The position numbers and the translations under genes were made by a program. 64,000 bases of DNA from Bdellovibrio sp. NC01 (GTDB lineage Bacteria > Bdellovibrionota > Bdellovibrionia > Bdellovibrionales > Bdellovibrionaceae): assembly GCF_006874625.1 (NCBI RefSeq), contig NZ_CP030034.1:1798001-1862000 (forward strand), in the 5' to 3' direction. The number at the start of each line of letters is the position of its first letter. Position 1 is the stretch's first letter. Under the pieces are notes generated by a model. That model was given only the letters and a program-made list of their open reading frames with translations. It did no database searches and was not told the DNA's origin. Of the stretch, positions 18,108-27,900 are shown piece after piece.

Positions 18108-18746
18108 ATGAAACAATCAATCTTCACTAAAATGATCTTCGGCGCAATTATGGCGTTATCTCTTGGGATGACTGCATGTGCGAAGAAAGATGGTAGCTCT
18201 GTTCGAGTCGCAGGTCGCGGTGGTGCTGTGAATGCGAATTCGGCTCCTTCAGATTCAGCATCTTGTAACAACTCGGTTGCAGGTACAGGACAATTAAATG
18301 CATCTTCAAATGCAGTTCTGGCGCTGGTATCAGCAACGATCTCGCCACAAAGTTTCGGTACAATCTGCCGCACAAACTTTAGCGCGGCTTTAAAATTTGA
18401 TTCATCAGGTAACATTGTTTCTTCGGGCTCAACAGTATTCATCCAAATCGTGGATAGCTGGGTTGGTCAATCAACGACTGAAGGTAAAACAATCAAACCT
18501 TACGAAATTCAATTCTCTAACGCGAGCAGCGGTGTTTACAATCGCAGTTCAGGTGGTTTCCAAGCTGTATTTGCTGACCAATATGGCAGCTTCGCGATCA
18601 CAGGTACTGTGAGCGGTGCGACGGCATCAGGAACTGTTTTGTTTAACAATAAAGTAGCGGTTGCGGGTTATTCACCAGTTCCAGGTACAAATGACTGGGC
18701 AACATTGGGGTCATTCTCGATCCCAACTTCGGCACTAATGAAGTAA
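18108..18746 (+). CDS. Lipoprotein of unknown function
   Basis: 212 residues with an ideal lipoprotein signal: MKQSIFTKMIF, a hydrophobic stretch and lipobox MTAC, then a charged KKDGS start. The mature part is Ser/Gly/Asn-rich with alternating hydrophobic residues, suggesting an extended beta-sheet domain, and contains a few cysteines. No family was recognised. AGGAGG precedes the ATG. It is followed after 49 bases by a hairpin and the RelA/SpoT-like gene, so it may head that transcript. Confidence 0.75.
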   Translation: MKQSIFTKMIFGAIMALSLGMTACAKKDGSSVRVAGRGGAVNANSAPSDSASCNNSVAGTGQLNASSNAVLALVSATISPQSFGTICRTNFSAALKFDSSGNIVSSGSTVFIQIVDSWVGQSTTEGKTIKPYEIQFSNASSGVYNRSSGGFQAVFADQYGSFAITGTVSGATASGTVLFNNKVAVAGYSPVPGTNDWATLGSFSIPTSALMK

Positions 18747-18763
18747 AGCGCCGCGTCTTGCAA

Positions 18764-18794
18764 CAGTCTCTATCGAGTTTGAAGATAGGGACTG
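18764..18794 (+). promoter_or_regulatory. Hairpin enclosing the ribosome-binding region of the next gene
   Basis: CAGTCTCTATC (18764-18774) pairs with GATAGGGACTG (18784-18794): 11 base pairs with one G-U, loop GAGTTTGAA. The ATG of the next gene is at 18796. The only Shine-Dalgarno-like sequence (AGGGA) lies inside the 3' arm, so the stem would hide it. There is no T-tract, which argues against a terminator. Translational control is inferred. Confidence 0.55.
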
Positions 18795-18795
18795 T

Positions 18796-19896
18796 ATGTC
18801 TCAGCGTTTCATATTCGATGCTTCTATTTTGAGTTCAGTTGTTGGTGGTCATTCGGCCATAGATATTCCAAAGCTGAATGTAACGTCTCTTGAAGCCGCT
18901 TCGGCATTCTTGCTTTCCTACGGATTTGATATCTCGCAAAAAACAGATCAAGAAAAACTTGCGCACTACCACCGCCGTGCTTTGGTTTTGATGGTGGAAA
19001 AATTAGGCTTTAACGAAGCTGAAATTCCAGAACAATTCCGCGATCTGAAAGCGTTGGGTGACATCCGTAATCTTTTGATCTTTGCAAGTTCCAGCGATCC
19101 CCAACAAAAAGAGATGCAGCGTTGGGCCTGTGCGATCATTCGCTGCATGCATGTCTTCGTACATGCAGAAAACGACTTGTTCAGTTCTTTTGCTGAAGAG
19201 ATTCAATCGCAAATCTTAACACCGTTTCAAGATTGCATCGTTTACGACGGCAATACGCACAGAACATTCCTGAAAGATCCCAATTCGGGTTTAGATCCAA
19301 TTGAGCTTTTGGGTTTTGAAGTGAAGCCTTTTAAAACATCTTCAAGTACGGTGATTAAACTTCTGGCAAAACCGGATGCGTTAGCGATGAAGATCTTTGA
19401 TAAATTAGGCGTGCGTTTTGTGACTCGCAATTTATTTGATACGTTTCAGGTCGTGCGTTTCTTGATTAAAGAAAACGTGATGAGCTTTCCGCACATCATG
19501 CCAGATCAAAGTTCTAACAATTTGTATCCGGTCGAAGTGTTCATGCAGGTGTGCGACGAATTGGCACAGCGCTTGGATACGCTGGATGAAAAAAGCATTC
19601 AGGCGGCGTTTGATCAAAAACTGCAAGAGCTTGGCGATCAAGTGAAGTTCTTGCGTAAAGAGAACACGTTCTCTGGTACCGATTATCGTTTTATTAAATT
19701 TATCTCTCGTAAATTGATTCATATCAAACCGCATGGTGGAAAAGAGGCGTTTAGTTTCTTCTATCCATTTGAAGTGCAGATCATGGATGAATCAGCCCAT
19801 CAGCGCATTTTGTCGGGACCGTCCGAACATCAAGCCTATAAAGAGCGCCAGCGTGGTGCTGCAAGAAAACGTCTTTTCCCTGAACCTATGAGCTAA
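18796..19896 (+). CDS. Highly divergent RelA/SpoT-fold nucleotidyltransferase-like protein
   Basis: 366 residues. The known family residues of (p)ppGpp synthetases appear in order. K180-x3-S184-x3-K188 matches the ATP-binding K-x3-S-I-x-x-K. D202-x4-R207 matches the catalytic Asp segment DLIxIR. DYRFIK (Tyr297) matches the GYxSIH G-loop. EVQIMD (Glu326) matches ExQIRT, and a following HQAYKE resembles the terminal YK segment. The spacing Asp to Tyr (about 95) and Tyr to Glu (29) is longer than in RelA, and the first Arg of RxK is Pro. There is no HD hydrolase, TGS or ACT domain. The N-terminal 170 residues are helical and unfamiliar. The gene is two bases from plsC. Alarmone or other nucleotidyl activity is inferred. 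Confidence 0.6.
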   Translation: MSQRFIFDASILSSVVGGHSAIDIPKLNVTSLEAASAFLLSYGFDISQKTDQEKLAHYHRRALVLMVEKLGFNEAEIPEQFRDLKALGDIRNLLIFASSSDPQQKEMQRWACAIIRCMHVFVHAENDLFSSFAEEIQSQILTPFQDCIVYDGNTHRTFLKDPNSGLDPIELLGFEVKPFKTSSSTVIKLLAKPDALAMKIFDKLGVRFVTRNLFDTFQVVRFLIKENVMSFPHIMPDQSSNNLYPVEVFMQVCDELAQRLDTLDEKSIQAAFDQKLQELGDQVKFLRKENTFSGTDYRFIKFISRKLIHIKPHGGKEAFSFFYPFEVQIMDESAHQRILSGPSEHQAYKERQRGAARKRLFPEPMS

Positions 19897-19898
19897 TC

Positions 19899-20636
19899 AT
19901 GTTTTTAAAATTACTTTCTTATCCACGTTCTCTTTTGGGTGTTATTCTGCTGCCAATTCATACAGCACTTTGTGCAACAGCAATCATCATCGCCAATATC
20001 CTTTTTAATAATCGCAAATTGGAAGATCACATCGTCGAGTTTTGGACTCGTAATTGCTGTCGTATGTTCGGCGTGAAGGTTGTGACGAAAGGTTTGGAAA
20101 ATCGTCCTCCCGGTGGATTTTTGTACGTGTTTAATCACACAAGTTTCTTCGATATTTTTGCCATGAATGGATGGTTGGGTTCTTTCCGTTTCGGGGCAAA
20201 AATTGAATTATTCAAAATTCCTGTCTTCGGGGCGGGGATGAGACGCGCGGGCATTTTGCCCATCGCACGTGAACGTCGCGAAGAAGTTTTCAAAGTCTAT
20301 CAAGCGGCTGAAGCGCGCATTAAAGCGGGTGAACGTTTTGCGTTGGCGCCTGAAGGCACTCGTCAAAAGACAGAAACTTTGGGCAACTTCAAATCCGGTC
20401 CTTTTATTTTTGCTATCAATGCAAAAGCGCCGATTGTTCCTGTGATCGTTAAGGGGGCTGCGGCGATTATGCCAAAAGGAAATATCATTCCAAATTGGGG
20501 CGTCTGGAGTCGCACAATCACTCTGGAAGTATTGCCGGCGGTAGATGCAACAGCGTATACTATTGAACAGCGACCGCAATTACAGGAACGTGTTCGCCAA
20601 ATGATGTTGCCGTATTTTAAAGGCGATGATTTTTAG
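19899..20636 (+). CDS. plsC: 1-acyl-sn-glycerol-3-phosphate acyltransferase (PlsC-like)
   Basis: 245 residues. It acylates lysophosphatidate (or a related lysolipid) at the inner membrane. An N-terminal hydrophobic helix is followed by motif I NHTSFFD (HxxxxD), a middle GAGMRRAGILPI segment and motif III APEGTR. The family is certain, though other PlsC-superfamily substrates are possible. It begins 2 bases after the stop of the RelA/SpoT-like gene, so the two are co-translated, and an Mpo1-like gene follows. This makes a small lipid-linked gene group. Confidence 0.9.
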   Translation: MFLKLLSYPRSLLGVILLPIHTALCATAIIIANILFNNRKLEDHIVEFWTRNCCRMFGVKVVTKGLENRPPGGFLYVFNHTSFFDIFAMNGWLGSFRFGAKIELFKIPVFGAGMRRAGILPIARERREEVFKVYQAAEARIKAGERFALAPEGTRQKTETLGNFKSGPFIFAINAKAPIVPVIVKGAAAIMPKGNIIPNWGVWSRTITLEVLPAVDATAYTIEQRPQLQERVRQMMLPYFKGDDF

Positions 20637-20681
20637 CCTTTGCTTCGGTGAAAGAGTGAACCCCGCGTGGGAGGATTGCCG

Positions 20682-20975
20682 ATGAACACATTTCAAGAGT
20701 TCTGGCCTTTTTATTTGTCTGAGCATTCAAATCCTCTAAATCGCCGTCTTCATTTCTGTGGAACTTTGCTGGTGCATCTCATCGTTATCTATTTGTTGAT
20801 CTCAAGCCAATGGATGCTTGCGTGGGCTTTGCCTATTGTGGGTTATGGTTTTGCCTGGGTGGGCCATTTCATCGTCGAAAAGAACCGTCCTGCGACGTTT
20901 AAACATCCGCTATGGAGTTTGATCGGCGATTTTAAAATGTTCTATATGATGCTTGCTGGAAAGCTTTGGAATTAA
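20682..20975 (+). CDS. Mpo1-like (DUF962) membrane protein
   Basis: 97 residues from ATG 20682, preceded by GGGAGGA. The family pattern is clear: EFWPFYLSEHSNPLNRRLH (His15, His24), two or three membrane helices and GHFIVEKNRPATFKHPLWS (His62, Glu66, His75). Yeast Mpo1, of the same family, is an iron-dependent dioxygenase that shortens 2-hydroxy fatty acids, and the conserved histidines seen here are those expected to bind the metal. A role in fatty-acid alpha-oxidation is possible but unproven in bacteria. It lies 45 bases after plsC. Confidence 0.85.
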   Translation: MNTFQEFWPFYLSEHSNPLNRRLHFCGTLLVHLIVIYLLISSQWMLAWALPIVGYGFAWVGHFIVEKNRPATFKHPLWSLIGDFKMFYMMLAGKLWN

Positions 20976-21015
20976 ACATAAATACATTCTGGTAGACGCA
21001 CTTTAGTATCTGCCT

Positions 21016-21798
21016 ATGGCAGTAGCGTTAATTATTTTATTTGCGGCCTTAGGATTTGCGGTTTCACCGAATAATCCAAATGATCTGCGTGTAGCGCTGA
21101 GCAATCCTGTCACACCTATTCAAACTCTTGCACTCACTTTAGATCAAAACGAAAATTACGGTCCTTTCAATCGCACGCAATCCGTTTTGGATATCGAGCC
21201 CGTGTTCTTCACGCATCTGAATGAAGCGCATTGGATTCATCGTTTGCGCTTACCAGTTTTGCAACAACCAGAACTTGATCAAAATGCCGATAGTATGGGG
21301 ATCGGGGATTTTTCCTACAAAGGTTTTTACACTGGTTTGAATTCTGGAAAATGGAAATGGGGCGTGGGCCCATGGATCCTTTTACCGACAGCCAGTAAAC
21401 GCGCAATGGGCTCTGGCAAGTATTCTGTCGGCCCTGCAGTGGTGTTGCTCTATCAAGATGGACCTTTGAGCTTAGGCGGTATGGTCACGCAAGCCTGGTC
21501 GATCGCAGGCGATAGTGAGCGGGATGATGTGAATACCTTAGAGGCTGATCCACTGGTCAGCATGATCGTCGGTGAAAAAACGACGATTGATTTGCTTGAT
21601 ACAATTTATCTGAATTGGGATGCACCAGAGGGCAACAAACTGACCGTGCCCATGGGTGTGAAGGTGCGCCAACTGTTTCGTTCAAAAAAAGAAATGCCGG
21701 TTGAAGGCTATGTCGGAGTTTTCGGAAACGTGATTCGGCCTGATAATGCGTCTGATTGGTATTGGACGATCGGTGTGAACATGGTGCTATCGAAATAG
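21016..21798 (+). CDS. Outer-membrane beta-barrel-like protein of unknown function
   Basis: 260 residues with a short N-terminal hydrophobic signal (MAVALIILFAALGFAV). The remainder alternates polar and hydrophobic residues with many aromatic residues (KWKWGVGPWILLP, YSVGPAVVLLY, WYWTIGVNMVLSK) and ends in a strand. This is the look of an outer-membrane barrel of the phenol-degradation MetA-like or transporter type. No ribosome-binding site is seen before the ATG. A TAGTAT 6 bases upstream could be a -10 box giving a leaderless message. Function unknown. Confidence 0.65.
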   Translation: MAVALIILFAALGFAVSPNNPNDLRVALSNPVTPIQTLALTLDQNENYGPFNRTQSVLDIEPVFFTHLNEAHWIHRLRLPVLQQPELDQNADSMGIGDFSYKGFYTGLNSGKWKWGVGPWILLPTASKRAMGSGKYSVGPAVVLLYQDGPLSLGGMVTQAWSIAGDSERDDVNTLEADPLVSMIVGEKTTIDLLDTIYLNWDAPEGNKLTVPMGVKVRQLFRSKKEMPVEGYVGVFGNVIRPDNASDWYWTIGVNMVLSK

Positions 21799-21802
21799 CA
21801 CT

Positions 21803-23164
21803 TTAGTTTTTAATGACACTCCAAGAAACATTTGAAAGTGAACTGCGCAATTTGATTTTGCTGCCGCCAGTATCAACGTAAATCTGCACTTGTGAATTCG
21901 GCAGAGCATCGATTTGTGTCAAACGCAGCAGGCGTGGATTGTGATGAATGGCGCCTTCAATCGCTTGCGCAATTTGATCCCAGCGAATGAAAGGATCAAA
22001 GCTTTTGCCTTCATTGACGCTCTTGTAAGAGCCGACAAACCATGTGCCATTGGGATGAATATTGACTGGATAATTTTGTTTTCCAAAGAATGAAATCAAA
22101 GTCCACGTTAAGCCATCTTCGGTGCGATACACTCCGTCCGATGATACTAACCCGCGTAAAGAATCCTTGCTTGCAAACGCGATCGAATAGATTTCGCGCT
22201 TCATTAATTCGTCAGTGGTGATAGTTGTTGGTGAAGACTTTTGATCTTCAATCAGCAGATTATTTTTCTTCCACCAGACTTCACCATGACCATCCAATTT
22301 GCTTATGGCCCACACGTTGGCTTCGGGCTTGATGATTTCAACCTGCGAACGAAGTTGTGGTCCATTATTCACAGCACGAACCACAACGCCGCGATGATTG
22401 TTTGTGACAAAGCCAAGAACGTCTTTCAAAGGAACTTTTAATCCTGACTTGCTGACTAAAGAATCACCGTTGCGATGACTGACGGCAATCCAGTTTGTTT
22501 TTGCAGAATAAGCAAGGTTTGCAAAATCGGCACGAGAAACAAAGTTGTTGATGTCAGCATAACCGATCTGATTTTCGAATTTAATTTTCAAAAATCCGTT
22601 TTCAATCGCAAGCGGTACAATTCGGCGCATACGTGGAATTGTGGTGACAATGCCAGATGGAATTTCGGGTGCTTTGCGCAGGTACGTATCAATGAACGTC
22701 ACAAACACGCCTGAATCTTCGTGACGTGGCTGCAGAAGGTGAAGTGGCAACCAACCTTCAACCTTGCCGTTTTTTTCTTTCACGCGGGCCCAGTAAGATT
22801 CTGTTTCTAAAACCTCTAAAGTCGTTTTCGCTGAAAGAGTTTTCAGAGCTCTGGCATCACGGCGGTTGTCGCTTAAAAGTTCACACGATGACTTAGTATC
22901 AACAAAGCGGGCGACCTGAATATCGCGAAGGATTTGGTCGCTCTCTAAGTTGTAGGTTTTTTTGTCCCAGGAAACGTTGAAATTGAATTCGATTTCGCTG
23001 TGAAGAAGCTTGCTTTCAAGCTCATTTCGACTCGCCTGGCCAGAGGGAAAAAGACTCTGACGAGAGCGATAGAACGATAAAGCCGAGTTCGCGTCGGTGC
23101 CTAAAGCCGCAAAAGCAGACGAGAAAATAAATGGTGTAGAAAACGCGAGCAACATCCGACGCAT
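21803..23164 (-). CDS. Secreted protein with SH3-like domains and a C-terminal BNR/propeller-like region
   Basis: About 453 residues, from an ATG chosen because it opens a signal peptide ending SSAFAA; an ATG 9 bases on is an alternative and neither has a strong ribosome-binding site. Two bacterial SH3-like stretches are visible: one ends VEGWLPLHLLQ, the other contains TYLRKAPEIPSG and IGYADINNFV. The C-terminal third contains segments like GVYRTEDGLTWTLISFFG and GSYKSVNEGKSFDPF, resembling BNR (Asp-box) propeller repeats. Probably periplasmic or surface-exposed. Ligand unknown; SH3 domains of this kind often bind cell wall. Confidence 0.65.
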   Translation of the reverse strand: MRRMLLAFSTPFIFSSAFAALGTDANSALSFYRSRQSLFPSGQASRNELESKLLHSEIEFNFNVSWDKKTYNLESDQILRDIQVARFVDTKSSCELLSDNRRDARALKTLSAKTTLEVLETESYWARVKEKNGKVEGWLPLHLLQPRHEDSGVFVTFIDTYLRKAPEIPSGIVTTIPRMRRIVPLAIENGFLKIKFENQIGYADINNFVSRADFANLAYSAKTNWIAVSHRNGDSLVSKSGLKVPLKDVLGFVTNNHRGVVVRAVNNGPQLRSQVEIIKPEANVWAISKLDGHGEVWWKKNNLLIEDQKSSPTTITTDELMKREIYSIAFASKDSLRGLVSSDGVYRTEDGLTWTLISFFGKQNYPVNIHPNGTWFVGSYKSVNEGKSFDPFIRWDQIAQAIEGAIHHNPRLLRLTQIDALPNSQVQIYVDTGGSKIKLRSSLSNVSWSVIKN

Positions 23165-23268
23165 TTCTTTATTTTGAGGCCTTCGCCGGGGCGCTCTCAA
23201 GACCAGAACTTTTGACCTCAGGCCTAAGGTAAGGTACGACTTTGTCGTTTGGTAAAAATCTAACATCT

Positions 23269-23289
23269 ACTCTGGCGCGAAGTCTGAGT
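23269..23289. repeat. Short ACTCYGGC hairpin, copy 2 (imperfect)
   Basis: ACTCTGGCGCGAAGTCTGAGT, preceded by ATCT and followed by GGAGAT, is a degenerate member of the hairpin family at 357, 32976 and 46332. It lies in the leader just upstream of the hydroxybutyryl-CoA dehydrogenase gene. Confidence 0.4.
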
Positions 23290-23314
23290 GGAGATAAATA
23301 ACACGGAGAGTCAA

Positions 23315-24175
23315 TTGGACATCAAATTGATCGGCGTCGTAGGCGCAGGACAAATGGGAAATGGTATCGCTCAAGTAGCCGCAAGTTTCGGTTTTAACGT
23401 CATCATGATGGACGTGAGTGGCGCGGCTCTAGAAAAAGGGATCGCAACTATTTCTGGAAGCTGTGATCGTATCATCAAAAAAGGTGGCATGACAGATGCT
23501 GACAAAGCGGCGTTGTTGGGTCGTATTAAAACAGCTCAAGAAACTGCGGGCTTGAAAGATTGCGATATCGTGATCGAAGCAGCGACAGAAAACATTGATT
23601 TGAAATTGAAAATCTTCAAAGACCTTGATGCCAACGTGAAAGCAGACGCTTTGCTTGTTTCAAACACGTCTTCAATCTCTATCACAAAAATCGCGGCTGT
23701 GACGAAACGTCCAGAAAAAGTTGCTGGTATGCACTTCATGAATCCAGTTCCTTTGATGAAACTTGTTGAAGGTATCCGCGGGTTGCAAACTTCTGATGAA
23801 ACTTTCAAAGCGGTTCGCGCTTTGGCAGAAAAAATGGATAAAGTTTTTGTTGAGTCTGTGAAAGACATGCCGGGCTTCATCGTTAATCGCATCTTGATGC
23901 CAATGATTAACGAAGCTGTTTACACTCTTCACGAAGGTATTGCTTCCGTTGAATCTATCGACAGTGCGATGAAATTGGGAACAAACCAACCAATGGGTCC
24001 ATTGACGTTGGCAGACTTCATCGGTTTGGATACATGCCTTGCGATCATGAACGTGCTTCATGATGGTTTGGGTGATTCAAAATACCGCCCATGTCCTCTT
24101 CTTGTGAAATACGTTGAAGCGGGTTGGTTGGGTCGTAAGTCAGGTCGTGGTTTCTACGACTACTCTCAGAAATAG
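23315..24175 (+). CDS. hbd: 3-hydroxybutyryl-CoA dehydrogenase
   Basis: 286 residues from a TTG at 23315 that follows CGGAGAG; the frame is open to a GTG at 23288, but that lies in a repeat. It interconverts 3-hydroxybutyryl-CoA and acetoacetyl-CoA with NAD(P). The Rossmann motif [13 protein letters not shown] is near the N-terminus, the catalytic His lies in [15 protein letters not shown], and the C-terminal 3HCDH domain ends [11 protein letters not shown]. Length is that of the short single-function family. First gene of a tight run with crotonase and IcmF. Confidence 0.93.
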   Translation: MDIKLIGVVGAGQMGNGIAQVAASFGFNVIMMDVSGAALEKGIATISGSCDRIIKKGGMTDADKAALLGRIKTAQETAGLKDCDIVIEAATENIDLKLKIFKDLDANVKADALLVSNTSSISITKIAAVTKRPEKVAGMHFMNPVPLMKLVEGIRGLQTSDETFKAVRALAEKMDKVFVESVKDMPGFIVNRILMPMINEAVYTLHEGIASVESIDSAMKLGTNQPMGPLTLADFIGLDTCLAIMNVLHDGLGDSKYRPCPLLVKYVEAGWLGRKSGRGFYDYSQK

Positions 24176-24185
24176 GAATTTCTAA

Positions 24186-24983
24186 ATGAATCTAACTTAC
24201 AAAACTCTTTTGTTAGAGCAAAAACCAAATGGCGTGTGGGTTCTTACGATCAACCGCCCGGAAGCCTTGAATGCCTTGAACTCAACAGTGTTGAGTGAAA
24301 TGGGTGAAGTGCTTCGTCAGATCGGTGAAATGCCGTATGTTGATGCACGCGCATTGATCATCACGGGTGCCGGTGAAAAGGCTTTCGTTGCGGGCGCTGA
24401 TATCAAAGAAATTCACGAGCTTGACGAAGAAAAAGCATTCACGTTCGCACAACGTGGTCAGAGCATTTTCCATGAACTGACGTTGTTGAAAATTCCTGTG
24501 ATCGCGGCTGTGAATGGCTTTGCTTTGGGTGGTGGTTGTGAATTGGCTTTGGGTTGCGATTTTATTTACGCAGCTGAAAACGCAAAGTTCGGTTTGCCTG
24601 AAGTCAGTCTGGGTTTGATCCCAGGTTTCGGCGGTACGGTTCGTATGGCGCGTGCTATGGGTCAACGTAAAGCGCGTGAGTTGACGTACACAGGTAACAT
24701 GATCACAGCGGCTGAAGCTTTGTCTTACGGCCTTGTGAACAAAGTTGTACCAGCTTCTGAATTGATGGCGACAGTGATGAAAACTGTTGAAGCGATTCTT
24801 TCGAAAGCTCCGGTTGCAATTGGTTCTGCAAAGTACTCAATCAATCAAGCATGGGATATGGACGTTGATCAAGCTCAGCAAAACGAAGCGAAAATCTTCG
24901 CAGAGCTATTCAACACAGAAGACGTTAAAGAAGGCACAGGCGCCTTCATCGAAAAACGTAAAGCGAATTTTAAAGGTCAGTAA
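24186..24983 (+). CDS. Enoyl-CoA hydratase (crotonase)
   Basis: 265 residues, standard length. It hydrates crotonyl-CoA or related enoyl-CoA. Motifs: AGADIKEIHEL for the oxyanion hole, NGFALGGGCELAL, and GLPEVSLGLIPGFGGT, which includes the active-site Glu, plus a C-terminal trimerisation helix. It sits 10 bases after hbd and 3 bases before icmF, so the three are one operon. The context suggests a short-chain (C4) substrate, but the motif set alone does not exclude other enoyl-CoAs. Confidence 0.93.
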   Translation: MNLTYKTLLLEQKPNGVWVLTINRPEALNALNSTVLSEMGEVLRQIGEMPYVDARALIITGAGEKAFVAGADIKEIHELDEEKAFTFAQRGQSIFHELTLLKIPVIAAVNGFALGGGCELALGCDFIYAAENAKFGLPEVSLGLIPGFGGTVRMARAMGQRKARELTYTGNMITAAEALSYGLVNKVVPASELMATVMKTVEAILSKAPVAIGSAKYSINQAWDMDVDQAQQNEAKIFAELFNTEDVKEGTGAFIEKRKANFKGQ

Positions 24984-24986
24984 TTT

Positions 24987-27900
24987 ATGGCGTACACTCC
25001 GAAGCATCCCGTAAGAATCGTCACAGCAGCAGCCCTTTTCGACGGGCACGATGCCAGTATCAATATCATGCGCCGTATTTTACAAGATATGGGTGCGGAA
25101 GTGATCCACTTGGGTCACAACCGTTCAGTCAGTGATGTGGTAAAAGCGGTTCTTCAAGAAGGCGCACAAGGCGTGTGCATCAGTTCCTATCAAGGCGGTC
25201 ACATGGAGTACTTCAAGTACATGCGTGATCTTTTGAATGAAGCGGGTGCAGGTTATGTGCAAATCTTCGGCGGTGGCGGCGGAGTGATCGTTCACGATGA
25301 AAAACGTGAACTTGAAGCTTACGGTATCGCGCAAATCTTCCATCCAGATGACGGTCGTCGTTTAGGTTTGGAAGGCATGATCGAAATGATCGTGCGCGGT
25401 TGCGATTTCGATTTGCTTGAAAAACAAAAACAATTCCAAACAAAGAAAAACATCTTCAAAGGTGACAACGTTCCTTCAGTCGAGTTGGGTGTTGCCCTGA
25501 CAGCGATTGAAAACGGTCACAAAGATGTGTCTTTGAATTCATTCGGTCTTGAATCGTTCAAAGCCAAAACAGCTCCAATGGTTTTGGGTATCACTGGTAC
25601 GGGTGGTGCGGGTAAATCTTCTTTGATCGACGAAATGGTTCAGCGTTATTTGAACGCTTATCCTAATAAAAAAATCGCGGTCGTCTGCGTGGACCCGTCT
25701 AAACGTAAAACGGGTGGTTCATTGCTAGGGGACCGTATTCGTATGAACTCATTGTCACGTAATCACGTGTACATGCGTTCGGTGGCGTCGCGTGGTTCCG
25801 GTCGCGAGATTGCTTCGTCATTGCCAGATATTTTGAAATTCGTGCGCCAATTGGATTTCGATCTGATCATCGCTGAAACGTCTGGTATCGGCCAGGGCAA
25901 TATGGCGATTACTGAAGTCAGCGATATCTCTATGTACGTCATGACTTCTGATTTCGGTGCGCAATCACAATTGGAAAAAATCGATATGATCGACTTCGCG
26001 GATCTGATTGCCGTGAATAAAGCCGATCGTCGTGGCGCCTTGGATGCACTTCGTGATGTAACGAAACAATACAAACGCTCGCGCAAAATCTTTGATGAAA
26101 AAGTGCAAGTGCCAGTCTTCTTGACTCAAGCTTCACAGTTTAATGATGGCGGCGTTAATAAATTGTTCTTCCAGTTGGCTGACATTTTGGAAGAAAAACA
26201 AAAAGGTCACTGGGTTGTCGATGCTGCTCATAAGGCAAATATTTTGTCTGCGGAAGAGCACGGTATTATCCCAGCCGATCGCCAAAATTATTTGGCAGAG
26301 ATCGTAACAACAATTCATAAATATAAAAAACGCACGGAAGACTTAGCTGAAGAGGCTTCTAAATTGGGCGGTTTGAATAAACTCGCGCCTTTATTGGGAA
26401 CTCCGGCAGAACAAGTTAAGAAAGTTCAAGCGCAGCTTGAATCTGAATTCACGGCGGAAGAACTTGATTCGTTGAAAAACTTTGATGGTTTGATTGAACG
26501 TTATTCTGGTGATGAGCTTGTGTTCCAAGTTCGTGATAAAGAATTGCGCCAAACATTAACTCGCGAATCTTTAAGCGGTACTAAAATCCGCAGAGTTGTC
26601 GTGCCTAAGTTTAAAGACTGGGGCGATCGCTTTAGATATTTGAAACTTGAAAACGTTCCAGGTGAATTCCCGTATACTGCGGGCGTGTTCCCATTGAAAC
26701 GTGCCGACGAAGATCCAAAACGTATGTTCGCGGGTGAAGGCACTCCAGAACGTACAAATCGTCGTTTCCATTACCTTACAAAAGGCGAAACTGCGCATCG
26801 TTTGTCGACAGCCTTCGACTCTGTGACATTGTACGGTCAAGATCCTGATCAACGTCCCGACATATTCGGTAAAGTGGGTGAGTCCGGTGTAAGCATCTGT
26901 ACTTTGGATGACATGAAGAAACTTTATGCAGGTTTCGATCTGATCAATCCAAATACGTCTGTGAGTATGACAATCAACGGTCCAGCACCGATGATTTTGG
27001 CATTCTACTTCAATACCGCGATTGACCAACAAGTTGGTAAAAAAGAAGCAGAACTAGGTCGCAAATTGACTGAACAAGAGTGGACGGATCTTGCGATCTG
27101 GACGTTGCAACAAGTGCGCGGCACGGTTCAAGCTGATATCTTGAAAGAAGACCAAGGGCAAAACACTTGTATCTTCTCTATCAACTTCGCATTGAAGATG
27201 ATGGGCGATATCGCGGAATTCTTTGTTAAACAAAAAATCCGTAACTTCTATTCTGTTTCAATTTCTGGCTACCACATTGCGGAAGCGGGCGCGAATCCGA
27301 TTTCTCAATTGGCGTTTACTCTTTCGAATGGTTTTACATTCGTTGAGTATTACTTATCGCGTGGTTTGAAAGTCGACGATTTCGCTCCGAACTTGTCGTT
27401 CTTCTTCAGTAACGGTCTTGATCCTGAATACTCTGTCTTGGGACGTGTGGCTCGTCGTATCTGGGCGGTTGCGATGCGCGATCTTTACAAAGCCAATGAT
27501 CGTTCACAAAAATTGAAATACCATATCCAAACTTCAGGTCGTTCATTGCATGCTCAAGAAATTGACTTCAATGATATTCGTACGACGTTGCAGGCTTTGA
27601 TTGCGTTGTATGACAACTGCAATAGCTTGCACACGAATGCTTACGATGAAGCGATCACGACTCCAACGGAAGAATCAGTTCGTCGTGCGATGGCAATTCA
27701 ATTAATCATCAACCGTGAATTCGGTATGACGATGAATGAAAATCCAATGCAAGGTTCTTACTTCATGGAAGAGCTGACAGATCTGGTTGAAGAGGCTGTC
27801 TTGAACGAATTCAAAAAGATCAACGAACGCGGTGGGGTGTTGGGTGCGATGGAAACTCAATATCAACGTTCAAAAATCCAAGAAGAATCGTTGTATTATG

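Noticed and set aside
26571-27032. 153-codon antisense frame inside icmF
   Set aside because: Contained in icmF, His/Thr/Cys-rich shadow translation, no start signal.
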